A stretch of DNA of 64,000 nucleotides. Source: Pseudocitrobacter cyperus (GTDB lineage Bacteria; Pseudomonadota; Gammaproteobacteria; Enterobacterales; Enterobacteriaceae). Where the stretch lies: NCBI RefSeq assembly GCF_039889165.1, contig NZ_JAYMYY010000005.1, positions 124,001 to 188,000 on the forward strand, in the 5' to 3' direction. Below are positions 17,349 to 24,841 of the stretch, piece by piece (positions within the stretch are counted from its first letter, which is position 1; each line of letters starts with the position of its first letter). The notes under the pieces are model-generated. The model made no database searches. It worked only from the letters and a program-made list of their open reading frames with translations, and had not been told where the DNA came from. A program made the position numbers and the translations under genes.

Positions 17349-18065
17349 ATGCGTCCAGCAGGCCGTAGCGCCAACCAGGTGCGTCCCGTCACCCTGACCC
17401 GTAACTATACAAAACACGCTGAAGGCTCCGTGCTTGTCGAATTCGGTGAAACCAAAGTCCTGTGCACCGCCTCTGTTGAAGAGAGCGTTCCGCGTTTCCT
17501 GAAAGGCCAGGGCCAGGGATGGATCACTGCAGAATATGGCATGCTACCGCGCGCCACTCACACCCGTAACGCGCGTGAAGCGGCAAAGGGCAAGCAGGGT
17601 GGTCGCACCATGGAAATTCAGCGTCTGATCGCGCGTGCGCTGCGTGCGGCGGTAGATCTGAAAGCGCTGGGCGAGTTCACCATTACCCTTGACTGCGACG
17701 TCATTCAGGCCGATGGCGGTACCCGCACCGCGTCTATTACCGGAGCCTGCGTGGCGCTGGCCGATGCGCTGAATAAGCTGGTCGCTGCTGGCAAACTGAA
17801 AACCAACCCAATGAAGGGCATGGTCGCGGCGGTGTCAGTCGGGATTGTCGATGGTGAAGCGCGTTGCGACCTTGAGTACGTTGAAGACTCCGCGGCAGAA
17901 ACTGACATGAACGTCGTAATGATGGAAGACGGCCGCATGATCGAGGTGCAGGGCACCGCAGAGGGCGAGCCGTTCAGCCACGAAGAGTTACTCACCTTGC
18001 TGGCGTTGGCCCGAGGGGGTATCGAATCCATTGTAGCGACGCAGAAGGCGGCGCTGGAAAACTGA
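17349..18065 (+). CDS. rph: Ribonuclease PH (intact)
   Basis: Phosphorolytic 3'-5' exoribonuclease that trims tRNA 3' ends and degrades RNA using inorganic phosphate; a hexameric ring. The frame is intact over 238 residues from MRPAGRSANQVRPVTLTRNY. K-12 MG1655 and W3110 carry a frameshift in rph that lowers pyrE expression, and this genome does not. Conserved substrate-site segments include GGRTMEIQRLIARALRA and CDVIQADGGTRTASITGA. It is followed by the pyrE attenuator, and its translation is expected to control that attenuator. Confidence 0.98.
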   Translation: MRPAGRSANQVRPVTLTRNYTKHAEGSVLVEFGETKVLCTASVEESVPRFLKGQGQGWITAEYGMLPRATHTRNAREAAKGKQGGRTMEIQRLIARALRAAVDLKALGEFTITLDCDVIQADGGTRTASITGACVALADALNKLVAAGKLKTNPMKGMVAAVSVGIVDGEARCDLEYVEDSAAETDMNVVMMEDGRMIEVQGTAEGEPFSHEELLTLLALARGGIESIVATQKAALEN

Positions 18066-18070
18066 TTATT

Positions 18071-18098
18071 AAGGCGACTGATGAGTCGCCTTTTTTTT
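18071..18098 (+). terminator. pyrE attenuator
   Basis: The stem AAGGCGACT / AGTCGCCTT with loop GATG is followed by eight T residues and sits between rph and pyrE, beginning 6 bases after the rph stop. In E. coli the equivalent terminator is relieved when low UTP slows polymerase and coupled translation of the rph end covers the hairpin. The structure and spacing here are the same. Confidence 0.93.
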
Positions 18099-18129
18099 GT
18101 CCGTAGAAAAGTAAGTGAGGAGCGAATCC

Positions 18130-18771
18130 ATGAAACCGTATCAGCGCCAGTTTATTGAATTTGCGCTTAGCAAGCAGGTACTGAAGTTTGGCGAATTTAC
18201 GCTGAAATCCGGGCGTAAAAGCCCCTATTTCTTCAACGCCGGGCTGTTTAATACCGGGCGCGATCTGGCGTTGTTAGGCCGCTTCTACGCCGAGGCGCTG
18301 GTCGATTCCGCAATTGATTTCGACCTGCTGTTTGGCCCAGCCTACAAAGGGATTCCGATTGCCACCACCACCGCCGTGGCACTGGCCGAACACCATGACC
18401 GTGACCTGCCGTACTGCTTTAACCGTAAAGAAGCCAAAGATCACGGCGAGGGTGGAAGCCTTGTTGGTAGCCCGCTTCAGGGGCGCGTGATGCTGGTTGA
18501 TGATGTGATCACCGCGGGTACCGCGATTCGTGAGTCGATGGAGATTATTCAGGCGAATGGCGCATCACTGGCTGGCGTGCTGATTTCGCTCGATCGTCAG
18601 GAGCGTGGCCGCGGCGAGATCTCCGCGATTCAGGAAGTGGAACGCGACTACGGCTGCAAGGTTATCTCTATCATTACGCTGAAAGATTTGATTGCGTATC
18701 TGGAAGAAAAACCGGAGATGGCGGAACATCTGGCGGCGGTTCGCGCCTACCGCGAAGCTTACGGCGTCTGA
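18130..18771 (+). CDS. pyrE: Orotate phosphoribosyltransferase
   Basis: Transfers ribose 5-phosphate from PRPP to orotate to give OMP in pyrimidine biosynthesis; cytoplasmic dimer. The 213 residues from MKPYQRQFIEFALSKQVLKF match E. coli PyrE. The PRPP-binding motif VMLVDDVITAGTAI is present near residue 120. GAGGAG just upstream supports the ATG at 18130; a further in-frame ATG at 18115 would precede that ribosome site. Expression is controlled by the attenuator at 18071-18098. The gene ends directly before a retron. Confidence 0.97.
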   Translation: MKPYQRQFIEFALSKQVLKFGEFTLKSGRKSPYFFNAGLFNTGRDLALLGRFYAEALVDSAIDFDLLFGPAYKGIPIATTTAVALAEHHDRDLPYCFNRKEAKDHGEGGSLVGSPLQGRVMLVDDVITAGTAIRESMEIIQANGASLAGVLISLDRQERGRGEISAIQEVERDYGCKVISIITLKDLIAYLEEKPEMAEHLAAVRAYREAYGV

Positions 18772-18779
18772 TTCATCAG

Positions 18780-18801
18780 GCTGCGGGTATCCGCCCGCAG
18801 C
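18780..18801 (+). terminator. Hairpin after pyrE
   Basis: A 7-bp stem, CTGCGGG / CCCGCAG, with a short loop starts about 10 bases past the pyrE stop. No T run follows immediately (CGTGATATG), so it may be a weak or Rho-assisted end. It could also be what remains of the palindromic intergenic sequence reported at this position in strains lacking the retron. Confidence 0.5.
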
Positions 18802-18837
18802 GTGATATGCCGAATAGTTTTTCGCGCAGCGCCCTGC

Positions 18838-18843
18838 TATGCT
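18838..18843 (+). promoter_or_regulatory. Candidate retron promoter (extended -10)
   Basis: TGCTATGCT contains an extended -10 element (TGn followed by TATGCT). A start site 6-7 bases downstream would fall at 18849-18850, that is at the 5' end of the a1 repeat, which is where a retron primary transcript should begin. No good -35 box is seen. Confidence 0.4.
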
Positions 18844-18847
18844 TTTC

Positions 18848-19039
18848 GTGTCAGCAGTGGCGATAGCGTTTCTGGAATTATCCAGAAGGGTCGGCGAGTC
18901 GCCGACTTAACGCCCGCAGTTCACTCATATACCCAAAGTCGTTCCATTGTACCCCGGCACGTTTCACGTGCACGCGCTGGCGCGCTGAGTACATTTCCAC
19001 GCCTTCGGGATGGTTTTCGAGTATCGCCGCTGTTGGCGC
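18848..19039 (+). ncRNA. Retron msr-msd template RNA (Ec107-like)
   Basis: Non-coding RNA of the retron, reverse-transcribed into multicopy single-stranded DNA covalently linked to RNA. The a1 arm (18848-18865) pairs with the a2 arm (19022-19039) over 18 contiguous positions: 14 Watson-Crick pairs and 4 G-U pairs. The residue directly after a1, G18866 in the context ATAGCG, is the expected 2'-5' priming guanosine (Ec86 has TTAGCG). The msr then shows two hairpins: TTCTGGA/TCCAGAA (18870-18887) and GTCGGC/GCCGAC (18890-18906). The remaining segment up to 19021 is the msd, with local stems GCACGT/ACGTGC and TGTAC/GTACA. Its length would allow a DNA of roughly 100-115 nucleotides, consistent with an Ec107-type msDNA. 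Confidence 0.85.
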
Positions 19040-19069
19040 CCACTTTATCTCAGCGATGTGGAGCGTTGA

Positions 19070-20029
19070 ATGGATGCGACCCGGGTTTGCCTTCTGGCGC
19101 TGGACTTATTTAGCTCTCCGGGCTGGAGCGCTAACGAAGAGATTCGCAGGCTGTATGCGCTCAGCAACAGCACGTCGAAGCATTACCGAACCATCGTTTT
19201 GTCGAAGCGCAACGGCGGTGAACGGCAGATCCTGGCGCCTGATTATCTGCTCAAAACCGTACAGCGTAATATTCTAAAGAATGTGCTCGTACATTTCCCG
19301 GTTTCACCCTTTGCAATGGCCTATCGTCCTGGTAGTACCGTCGTTCACAACGCGCGGCCCCATCTTCATCAACCACAGATTTTGAAGCTTGATATAGAAA
19401 GTTTCTTCGAAAATATTAGTTGGTTACAGGTATGGCGGGTATTCCGCCAGACCACATTACCCAACGCCGTAGTGACGATGCTGACGCATCTTTGCTGCTA
19501 TCGCGATGCGTTGCCGCAGGGTGCGGCCACCTCGCCGGCGATCTCGAACCTGGTCATGCTGAGTTTTGATGAACGGATGGGGCGTTGGTGTCAGGAGCGT
19601 CGGATTGTTTATACCCGTTACTGCGACGATATGACCTTTTCCGGCGAGTTTTCTGCCCGGCAGGTGCGTAATAAAGCCGCAGCGCTACTGGCTGAGCTTG
19701 GGCTACGGCTGAATAAACGTAAAACCGCGCATATACCGGCCCATAAACAGCAGACGGTAACGGGCATCGTGGTGAACGAAAAGCTGCAACTTGCCCGCGA
19801 ACAGCGCCGATTGTTGCGCCAGGAAGTGCATTTCTGTCGGAAATTTGGCGTTGAGTCGCATCTCCGCCGCCGCGGTCTGCCGCCAGAATCGGCTCTGCGC
19901 TACCTTCAGAGTTTGCAGGGAAAAATGGCCTGGCTGCTACAGGTCAACCCGGACGATTGCGTATTCAGACAGGCATTGCGTGACGTGCAGCAGATGACAA
20001 GGCAGATTGCTCTGCCTGAGTCTTGTTAG
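19070..20029 (+). CDS. Retron reverse transcriptase (Ec107-like)
   Basis: Reverse transcriptase that makes msDNA from the msr-msd RNA just upstream. The 319-residue protein has RT motifs in order: LKLDIESFF (residues 106-113, first catalytic Asp), PQGAATSP (149-156), YCDD (184-187, catalytic Asp pair) and the retron-specific NARPH (94-98, NAxxH) and VTG (230-232) motifs. The Cys in YCDD replaces the commoner Ala. GGAG at 19060-19063 gives a good ribosome site for the ATG. The length and the pyrE-slmA location agree with the RT of retron Ec107. The stop overlaps the stop of convergent slmA by 4 bases. No effector gene, toxin or nuclease is encoded beside it, so defence or another role cannot be inferred from context. 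Confidence 0.95.
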   Translation: MDATRVCLLALDLFSSPGWSANEEIRRLYALSNSTSKHYRTIVLSKRNGGERQILAPDYLLKTVQRNILKNVLVHFPVSPFAMAYRPGSTVVHNARPHLHQPQILKLDIESFFENISWLQVWRVFRQTTLPNAVVTMLTHLCCYRDALPQGAATSPAISNLVMLSFDERMGRWCQERRIVYTRYCDDMTFSGEFSARQVRNKAAALLAELGLRLNKRKTAHIPAHKQQTVTGIVVNEKLQLAREQRRLLRQEVHFCRKFGVESHLRRRGLPPESALRYLQSLQGKMAWLLQVNPDDCVFRQALRDVQQMTRQIALPESC

Positions 20030-20622
20030 CGAAGTTGGGTGGCCATTAACGGCCAGCGCGCGTCAAAATCATCGGTTGGGCGATATTTAAATTCACTGCG
20101 CACGAAGCGGGAGAGCATTCCTTCACAAAAGGCGAGCAACTGGCTTGCCAGCAGAGTTTCATCCGTCTCGTAGCCTTCCCCTTCGCGCATTTTGCGTTCA
20201 CGCAGCACCTGACGCAGTTGGGCTTCAATGCGCTCGAAAAGCTGATTGATGCGCCCCTGCAGGCGATCCTGCTCAAACATCAGTGCGTGACCGGTGAGAA
20301 TACGCGTCAGGCCAGGGTTACGTTCGCCAAACCCGAGGATTAGCAGAACAATCAAACGCAAACGCGCAGTGGTATCTTTTTCATCTTTTAAAATCAGGTT
20401 GATGCGGGTGATCAGGCTATCTTCGATAAACTCAATCAGGCTATCAAACATGCGTGTTTTGCTGGGAAAGTGGCGATAGAGCGCCGCTTCGGAGACACCG
20501 ACGGAGGCCGCCAGTTTTGCCGTAGTAATGCGTTGGCTACCATCACTGGATTCAAGCATCAGCGCCAGAGATTGAAGTATTTCTTCGCGACGATTCCGTT
20601 TCGCAGTTTGCTTTTCTGCCAT
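20026..20622 (-). CDS. slmA: Nucleoid occlusion factor SlmA
   Basis: TetR-family DNA-binding protein that blocks FtsZ ring assembly over the chromosome when bound to SBS sites; formerly ttk. The 198-residue length equals E. coli. The N-terminal helix-turn-helix is visible as TTAKLAASVGVSEAALYRHFP followed by SKTRMFDSLIEF, and the rest is the helical dimer/FtsZ-binding domain. The 3' end is shared with the retron RT stop on the opposite strand, so the retron insertion has left the gene intact. dut lies upstream on the same strand. Confidence 0.97.
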   Translation of the reverse strand: MAEKQTAKRNRREEILQSLALMLESSDGSQRITTAKLAASVGVSEAALYRHFPSKTRMFDSLIEFIEDSLITRINLILKDEKDTTARLRLIVLLILGFGERNPGLTRILTGHALMFEQDRLQGRINQLFERIEAQLRQVLRERKMREGEGYETDETLLASQLLAFCEGMLSRFVRSEFKYRPTDDFDARWPLMATQLR

Positions 20623-20736
20623 GTTCTAAAATACCCCTGAAAATAAATGCTCGTCAGGCAGACATCCACACAGCGGCCGCAAATCCGAATTTGCGGTGAT
20701 GTTTTTGCATTATGGCGTTGTGGGATGCGTTCAAAT

Positions 20737-20765
20737 GTAGCCATCCGCGCAGGCGGGATGGCTAC
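20737..20765 (-). terminator. Hairpin downstream of dut
   Basis: A perfect 10-bp stem, GTAGCCATCC / GGATGGCTAC, begins about 9 bases beyond the dut stop. On the minus strand it is followed only by ATTTG, so it is a hairpin without a strong T run. A second perfect stem, CCGCAAAT / ATTTGCGG (20677-20696), lies between it and slmA. Together they separate coaBC-dut from slmA. Confidence 0.6.
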
Positions 20766-20773
20766 AGATCCGG

Positions 20774-21232
20774 TTACTGACGCCCGGAGTGGCCGAAGCC
20801 GCCTTCGCCACGTTCGGTGGCATCGAAATCTTCAACCAGATTAAACTCGGCCTGTACGACCGGGACGATAATCATTTGTGCGACGCGTTCGCCCGGCTCT
20901 ATGGTGAAGGTGGTTTGCCCACGGTTCCAGATAGAGACCATCAACTGGCCCTGGTAATCAGAGTCGATGAGACCCACCAGATTGCCCAGAACGATACCAT
21001 GCTTATGACCCAGACCTGAACGCGGCAGCATCATCGCTGCCAGCGAAGGATCGGCGATGTGAATCGCCAGACCGGTCGGCAACAGCGTGGTTTGGCCTGG
21101 TTCCAGAACGATAGCGCTATCGAGGCAGGCGCGCAGGTCAAGCCCGGCAGAGCCAGGGGTTGCATAGGTCGGCAGCGGGAACTCCTGGCCGATGCGCGGA
21201 TCCAGAATCTTAACGTCGATTTTTTTCATCAT
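20774..21232 (-). CDS. dut: dUTP diphosphatase
   Basis: Hydrolyses dUTP to dUMP and pyrophosphate, keeping uracil out of DNA and feeding dTMP synthesis; homotrimer. The 152 residues match E. coli. Conserved trimeric dUTPase motifs include GSAGLDLRA (motif 1), LPRSGLGHKHGIVLGN (motif 2), GLIDSDYQGQ (motif 3), the GERVAQMI region (motif 4) and the C-terminal RGEGGFGHSG flap (motif 5). The start lies inside the end of coaBC (23-base overlap), as in E. coli, implying coupled translation. Confidence 0.98.
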   Translation of the reverse strand: MMKKIDVKILDPRIGQEFPLPTYATPGSAGLDLRACLDSAIVLEPGQTTLLPTGLAIHIADPSLAAMMLPRSGLGHKHGIVLGNLVGLIDSDYQGQLMVSIWNRGQTTFTIEPGERVAQMIIVPVVQAEFNLVEDFDATERGEGGFGHSGRQ

Positions 21233-22433
21233 AACGGGTAACGATCTCGTTCAGTAATAGTTGGCCCAGCAGCGCTTTGCTGCTTAACGGTAAGCGTTTA
21301 TCGCCGTCCTGCCAGAAAAGGTGTAATGCATTGTTATCGCTATTAAAGCCTTGATTTGCCTGTGATACATCGTTAGCGCAGATCAGATCGAGGTTTTTGC
21401 GGGCGCGTTTTTGCCGCGCATATTCTTCCACATTATTTGTTTCGGCGGCAAATCCGACGACGTAAGGGCGGTTCGTTTTTAGCGCTGCAACGCCTGCCAC
21501 GATGTCCGGGTTTTTCACCATTTTGATAATAAATTCATCGCCCTGCGTGTCCTGCTTTTTAATTTTTTCATCGGCAATGGTGGCGGCACGATAATCCGCG
21601 ACAGCGGCACAGCCAATGAAAATATGCTGTTTTTGCGCGCCAGCCTGAACGGCGGCGTTCATCTCCTGCGCGGTCGTCACATCGACGCGCTGAACGAATG
21701 CGGGCGTAGGTAGCGAAACCGGGCCGCTCACGAGTGTGACATTCGCGCCGCGCTGTGCGGCAGCTCCAGCGATAGCAAAACCCATTTTACCGGAGCTGTG
21801 GTTGCTGATATAGCGAACGGGATCTAATGGCTCGCGGGTTGGGCCAGCCGTAATCATGATGTGCAAATGTTGCAGATCTTTGACAGGCGAAAAATGTGCC
21901 GCAGCCATATCAACGATGGTTAACGGGTCGAGCATACGACCCGGGCCGATATCGCCACAGGCCTGGCTGCCGCTGTCCGGGCCCCAGATGAGCAGATTGC
22001 GAGATGCCAGAACTGACAGGTTATGCTGCGTGGCTGCCGCACGATACATCTGTTGATTCATCGCGGGCACCACGGCAACCGGTGATGGCGTCGCCAGACA
22101 GATGGTGGAAACCAGGTCGTTGGCCATACCAGCCGCTACGCGAGCGATGAGATCCGCCGTGGCAGGGGCGAGAATAACGAGATCCGCCCATTTACCCAGC
22201 TCGATGTGGCCCATTGCCGCCTCTGCCGCCGGGTCGAGCAGGCTGTCGGATACCGGATAACCGGAGACGGCCTGAAGGCTCAGCGGGGTGATGAAAGCTT
22301 TTGCCGCTTCGGTCATGGCAACGCGCACTTCGGCGCCACGGTCGCGCAGACGGCGCACCAGCTCGGGGGCTTTATAGGCCGCGATACCGCCGCTCACGCC
22401 GAGAACAATTTTTTTTCCGGCCAGGCTCATCAT
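21210..22433 (-). CDS. coaBC: Bifunctional phosphopantothenoylcysteine decarboxylase/synthetase
   Basis: Carries out two steps of coenzyme A synthesis: CTP-dependent joining of cysteine to 4'-phosphopantothenate (CoaB, C-terminal half) and FMN-dependent decarboxylation (CoaC, N-terminal half). The length is 407 residues (E. coli 406). The flavoprotein half shows GVSGGIAAYKAPEL, the active-site His region AAMGHIELGKWADL and the PAMNQQMY motif. The synthetase half shows ITAGPTREPLDPVRYISNHS. Also called dfp. It diverges from radC and overlaps dut downstream. Confidence 0.97.
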   Translation of the reverse strand: MMSLAGKKIVLGVSGGIAAYKAPELVRRLRDRGAEVRVAMTEAAKAFITPLSLQAVSGYPVSDSLLDPAAEAAMGHIELGKWADLVILAPATADLIARVAAGMANDLVSTICLATPSPVAVVPAMNQQMYRAAATQHNLSVLASRNLLIWGPDSGSQACGDIGPGRMLDPLTIVDMAAAHFSPVKDLQHLHIMITAGPTREPLDPVRYISNHSSGKMGFAIAGAAAQRGANVTLVSGPVSLPTPAFVQRVDVTTAQEMNAAVQAGAQKQHIFIGCAAVADYRAATIADEKIKKQDTQGDEFIIKMVKNPDIVAGVAALKTNRPYVVGFAAETNNVEEYARQKRARKNLDLICANDVSQANQGFNSDNNALHLFWQDGDKRLPLSSKALLGQLLLNEIVTRYDEKNRR

Positions 22434-22604
22434 GATTCTTTCCTGTCGAGTTCATCAGAATTTGGGCATTTTATCACAATACTTTCGGGGTCGTGCGGTT
22501 AGGGAGTATCCACTTTGCGAGGGGCTACGCAAGAGTAAAAAGTGACCCGCGCAGGCTGCGCTTTGCTGTGGCAGGATGGCGCTCATCGTCAGGAGGATGT
22601 CGTT

Positions 22605-23270
22605 ATGGAAATGCCGGAAGCGCTGATGCCGCGCGAAAAAATGCAAAAAATGGGTATCGAAGCATTATCTGATATTGAATTACTTGCGCTTTTTTTACGC
22701 ACCGGCACACGAGATAAAGATGTGATGACATGGGCGCGGGATTTACTGCACGACTTTGGCTCGTTGTACGGGCTGCTTTCTGCTTCAGAGCAGGAAATCA
22801 CCCGGCAATATGGCATGGGGATTGCGAAGTGCGCCCAACTTAAAGGCATTGCTGAACTGGCGAGGCGCTACTTTAGCCTGCGCGTACAGGCTGAACATGC
22901 GTTATTGAGCCCTGAGATGACGCGTGAATTTCTGCAAAGCCAGCTTAGCGATGAGATGCGTGAGGTCTTTATCGTTATCTTCCTCGACAATCAAAACCGG
23001 GTGCTAAAGCATAGTCGGCTTTTTTCCGGTACGTTGAGCCATGTGGAAGTACACCCGCGCGAAATTGTACGAGAAGCCATCAAAGTGAACGCAGCGGCAG
23101 TGATCCTTGCGCATAATCATCCTTCAGGGAGCGCCGAGCCCAGTAAATCCGACAGACTTATTACCGAAAGGGTGGTAAAATCATACCAATTCATGGATAT
23201 ACGCGTCCTTGATCACCTGGTGATAGGGCGAGGCGAGTATGTCTCTTTTGCCGAACGAGGCTGGATTTAG
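22605..23270 (+). CDS. radC: RadC family JAB/MPN-domain protein
   Basis: A 221-residue protein matching E. coli RadC. The N-terminal helix-hairpin-helix region is followed by a JAMM metal-binding motif: EVHPREIVREAI and, further on, HNHPSGSAEPSKSD. The MPN fold suggests metallopeptidase or scaffold activity; the once-claimed DNA-repair role has not been upheld for E. coli. AGGAGG at 22591-22596 selects the ATG at 22605; a longer open frame from 22542 has no homology. It diverges from coaBC and precedes the rpmBG operon. Confidence 0.94.
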   Translation: MEMPEALMPREKMQKMGIEALSDIELLALFLRTGTRDKDVMTWARDLLHDFGSLYGLLSASEQEITRQYGMGIAKCAQLKGIAELARRYFSLRVQAEHALLSPEMTREFLQSQLSDEMREVFIVIFLDNQNRVLKHSRLFSGTLSHVEVHPREIVREAIKVNAAAVILAHNHPSGSAEPSKSDRLITERVVKSYQFMDIRVLDHLVIGRGEYVSFAERGWI

Positions 23271-23313
23271 CAGATTATTACGCGATCCACCGGGATCTTT
23301 GTCTGTTCGGGAC

Positions 23314-23342
23314 TTGAGCATAACGCCGGGTCAGCGTATACT
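23314..23342 (+). promoter_or_regulatory. rpmBG promoter
   Basis: TTGAGC (23314-23319), a 17-bp spacer and TATACT (23337-23342) form a good sigma-70 promoter. It would give a leader of about 140 bases before rpmB, in line with a strong, regulated ribosomal-protein operon. Confidence 0.8.
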
Positions 23343-23487
23343 ACGCCACCTTTGAGAATCTCGGGTTTGGCATTTGGGCCTGGCAATCGAGAGTTCACTT
23401 AGAACTGCGATGACCGGGCTGTAAAGCCTGACGAGGCGCCGATACCCCATACGAAGCTCGAGCTAATTTGATTTTTGGAGAATAGAC

Positions 23488-23724
23488 ATGTCCCGAGTCT
23501 GCCAAGTTACTGGCAAGCGTCCGGTGACCGGTAACAACCGTTCCCACGCACTGAACGCGACTAAACGCCGTTTCCTGCCGAACCTGCACTCTCACCGTTT
23601 CTGGGTTGAGAGCGAGAAGCGTTTTGTCACCCTGCGCGTATCTGCTAAAGGTATGCGTGTAATCGATAAAAAAGGCATCGATACAGTTCTGTCCGAACTG
23701 CGTGCCCGTGGCGAAAAGTACTAA
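23488..23724 (+). CDS. rpmB: 50S ribosomal protein bL28
   Basis: Structural protein of the large ribosomal subunit. The 78-residue, basic sequence from MSRVCQVTGKRPVTGNNRSH to ELRARGEKY is the standard enterobacterial L28. TTTGGAGAA upstream provides the ribosome site. It is the first gene of rpmB-rpmG, with 20 bases between them. Confidence 0.99.
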   Translation: MSRVCQVTGKRPVTGNNRSHALNATKRRFLPNLHSHRFWVESEKRFVTLRVSAKGMRVIDKKGIDTVLSELRARGEKY

Positions 23725-23744
23725 GTACTTAGAGGAAATAAATC

Positions 23745-23912
23745 ATGGCTAAAGGTATTCGTGAGAAAATCAAGCTGGTTTCTTCTGCTGGTACTGGTCA
23801 CTTCTATACCACCACGAAGAACAAACGTACTAAGCCGGAAAAACTGGAACTGAAAAAGTTCGATCCAGTTGTCCGTCAGCACGTTCTGTACAAAGAAGCT
23901 AAAATCAAATAA
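23745..23912 (+). CDS. rpmG: 50S ribosomal protein bL33
   Basis: A 55-residue ribosomal protein starting MAKGIREKIKLVSSAGTGHF and ending VLYKEAKIK, identical in layout to E. coli L33. AGAGGAAAT about 8 bases upstream is its ribosome site. A strong terminator follows about 20 bases after the stop, ending the rpmBG operon before mutM. Confidence 0.98.
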   Translation: MAKGIREKIKLVSSAGTGHFYTTTKNKRTKPEKLELKKFDPVVRQHVLYKEAKIK

Positions 23913-23931
23913 TTTTAGTTTTGATGTCACG

Positions 23932-23957
23932 AAAAACCTCGCCCCGGCGGGGTTTTT
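23932..23957 (+). terminator. Terminator of rpmBG
   Basis: A GC-rich stem around CCTCGCC / GGCGGGG, flanked by AAAA on the left and a TTTTTT run on the right, follows the rpmG stop. The A and T flanks make it symmetrical, so it may also act on the other strand. Confidence 0.9.
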
Positions 23958-24009
23958 TGTTTTCCGGCCGTCCCCATATTGAAGACATCAGTTAAACATC
24001 GGAGACGTT

Positions 24010-24819
24010 ATGCCTGAATTACCTGAAGTAGAAACCAGCCGTCGCGGGATAGAACCACATCTGGTTGGCGCGACCATCCAGTATGCGATTATCCGCAACG
24101 GACGCCTGCGCTGGCCCGTCTCCGATGAAATTCACCGTCTGAGCGACAAACCCGTCCTCAGTGTTCAACGCCGTGCTAAATACCTGCTGCTGGAACTGCC
24201 GGATGGCTGGATTATTATCCATCTGGGGATGTCGGGCAGTCTGCGCATACTGACCGAAGAGCTTCCGGCAGAGAAACATGATCACGTCGACCTGGTGATG
24301 AGTAACGGCAAAGTGCTCCGCTACACGGATCCCCGCCGTTTTGGCGCCTGGCTGTGGGCCAAAGAGCTGGAAGGGCACAACGTGCTGGCGCATCTTGGCC
24401 CGGAGCCGCTCAGCGATGAATTTAACGCCGACTACCTGCAACAAAAGTGTGCGAAGAAAAAAACGGCGATCAAGCCCTGGCTGATGGATAACAAGCTGGT
24501 GGTGGGCGTAGGCAATATCTACGCCAGCGAATCACTTTTTGCGGCGGGTATTCACCCGGACAGACTGGCCTCATCGCTGTCGCCGCAGGAGTGTGCGTTG
24601 CTGGTGAGTACTATCAAGGCGGTGCTGCTGCGTTCAATCGAGCAGGGTGGGACAACGCTGAAGGATTTTCTGCAAAGCGACGGTAAGCCGGGTTACTTTG
24701 CGCAGGAATTGCAGGTCTATGGCCGCAAAGGCGAGCCTTGCCGGGTATGCGGAACGCCGATTATCGCCACCAAACATGCACAGCGTGCGACCTTCTATTG
24801 CCGGCAGTGTCAGAAGTGA
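24010..24819 (+). CDS. mutM: Formamidopyrimidine-DNA glycosylase
   Basis: Removes 8-oxoguanine and formamidopyrimidines from DNA and cleaves the abasic site (AP lyase). The 269 residues equal E. coli Fpg. The N-terminus MPELPEVETSRRGIEPHL carries the catalytic Pro2 and Glu3, the helix-two-turn-helix region is KTAIKPWLMDNKLVVGVGNI, and the C-terminal zinc finger is CRVCG...YCRQC. It lies downstream of rpmBG after a terminator and is convergent with coaD. Confidence 0.98.
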   Translation: MPELPEVETSRRGIEPHLVGATIQYAIIRNGRLRWPVSDEIHRLSDKPVLSVQRRAKYLLLELPDGWIIIHLGMSGSLRILTEELPAEKHDHVDLVMSNGKVLRYTDPRRFGAWLWAKELEGHNVLAHLGPEPLSDEFNADYLQQKCAKKKTAIKPWLMDNKLVVGVGNIYASESLFAAGIHPDRLASSLSPQECALLVSTIKAVLLRSIEQGGTTLKDFLQSDGKPGYFAQELQVYGRKGEPCRVCGTPIIATKHAQRATFYCRQCQK

Positions 24820-24841
24820 TGTTGTAGCAGGCCGGGTGAGG

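Noticed and set aside
18802..19113. Open frame of 103 codons upstream of and overlapping the retron RT
   Set aside because: It runs through the msr-msd structure and the RT start, has no ribosome site and no homology. The region is better explained as structured ncRNA.
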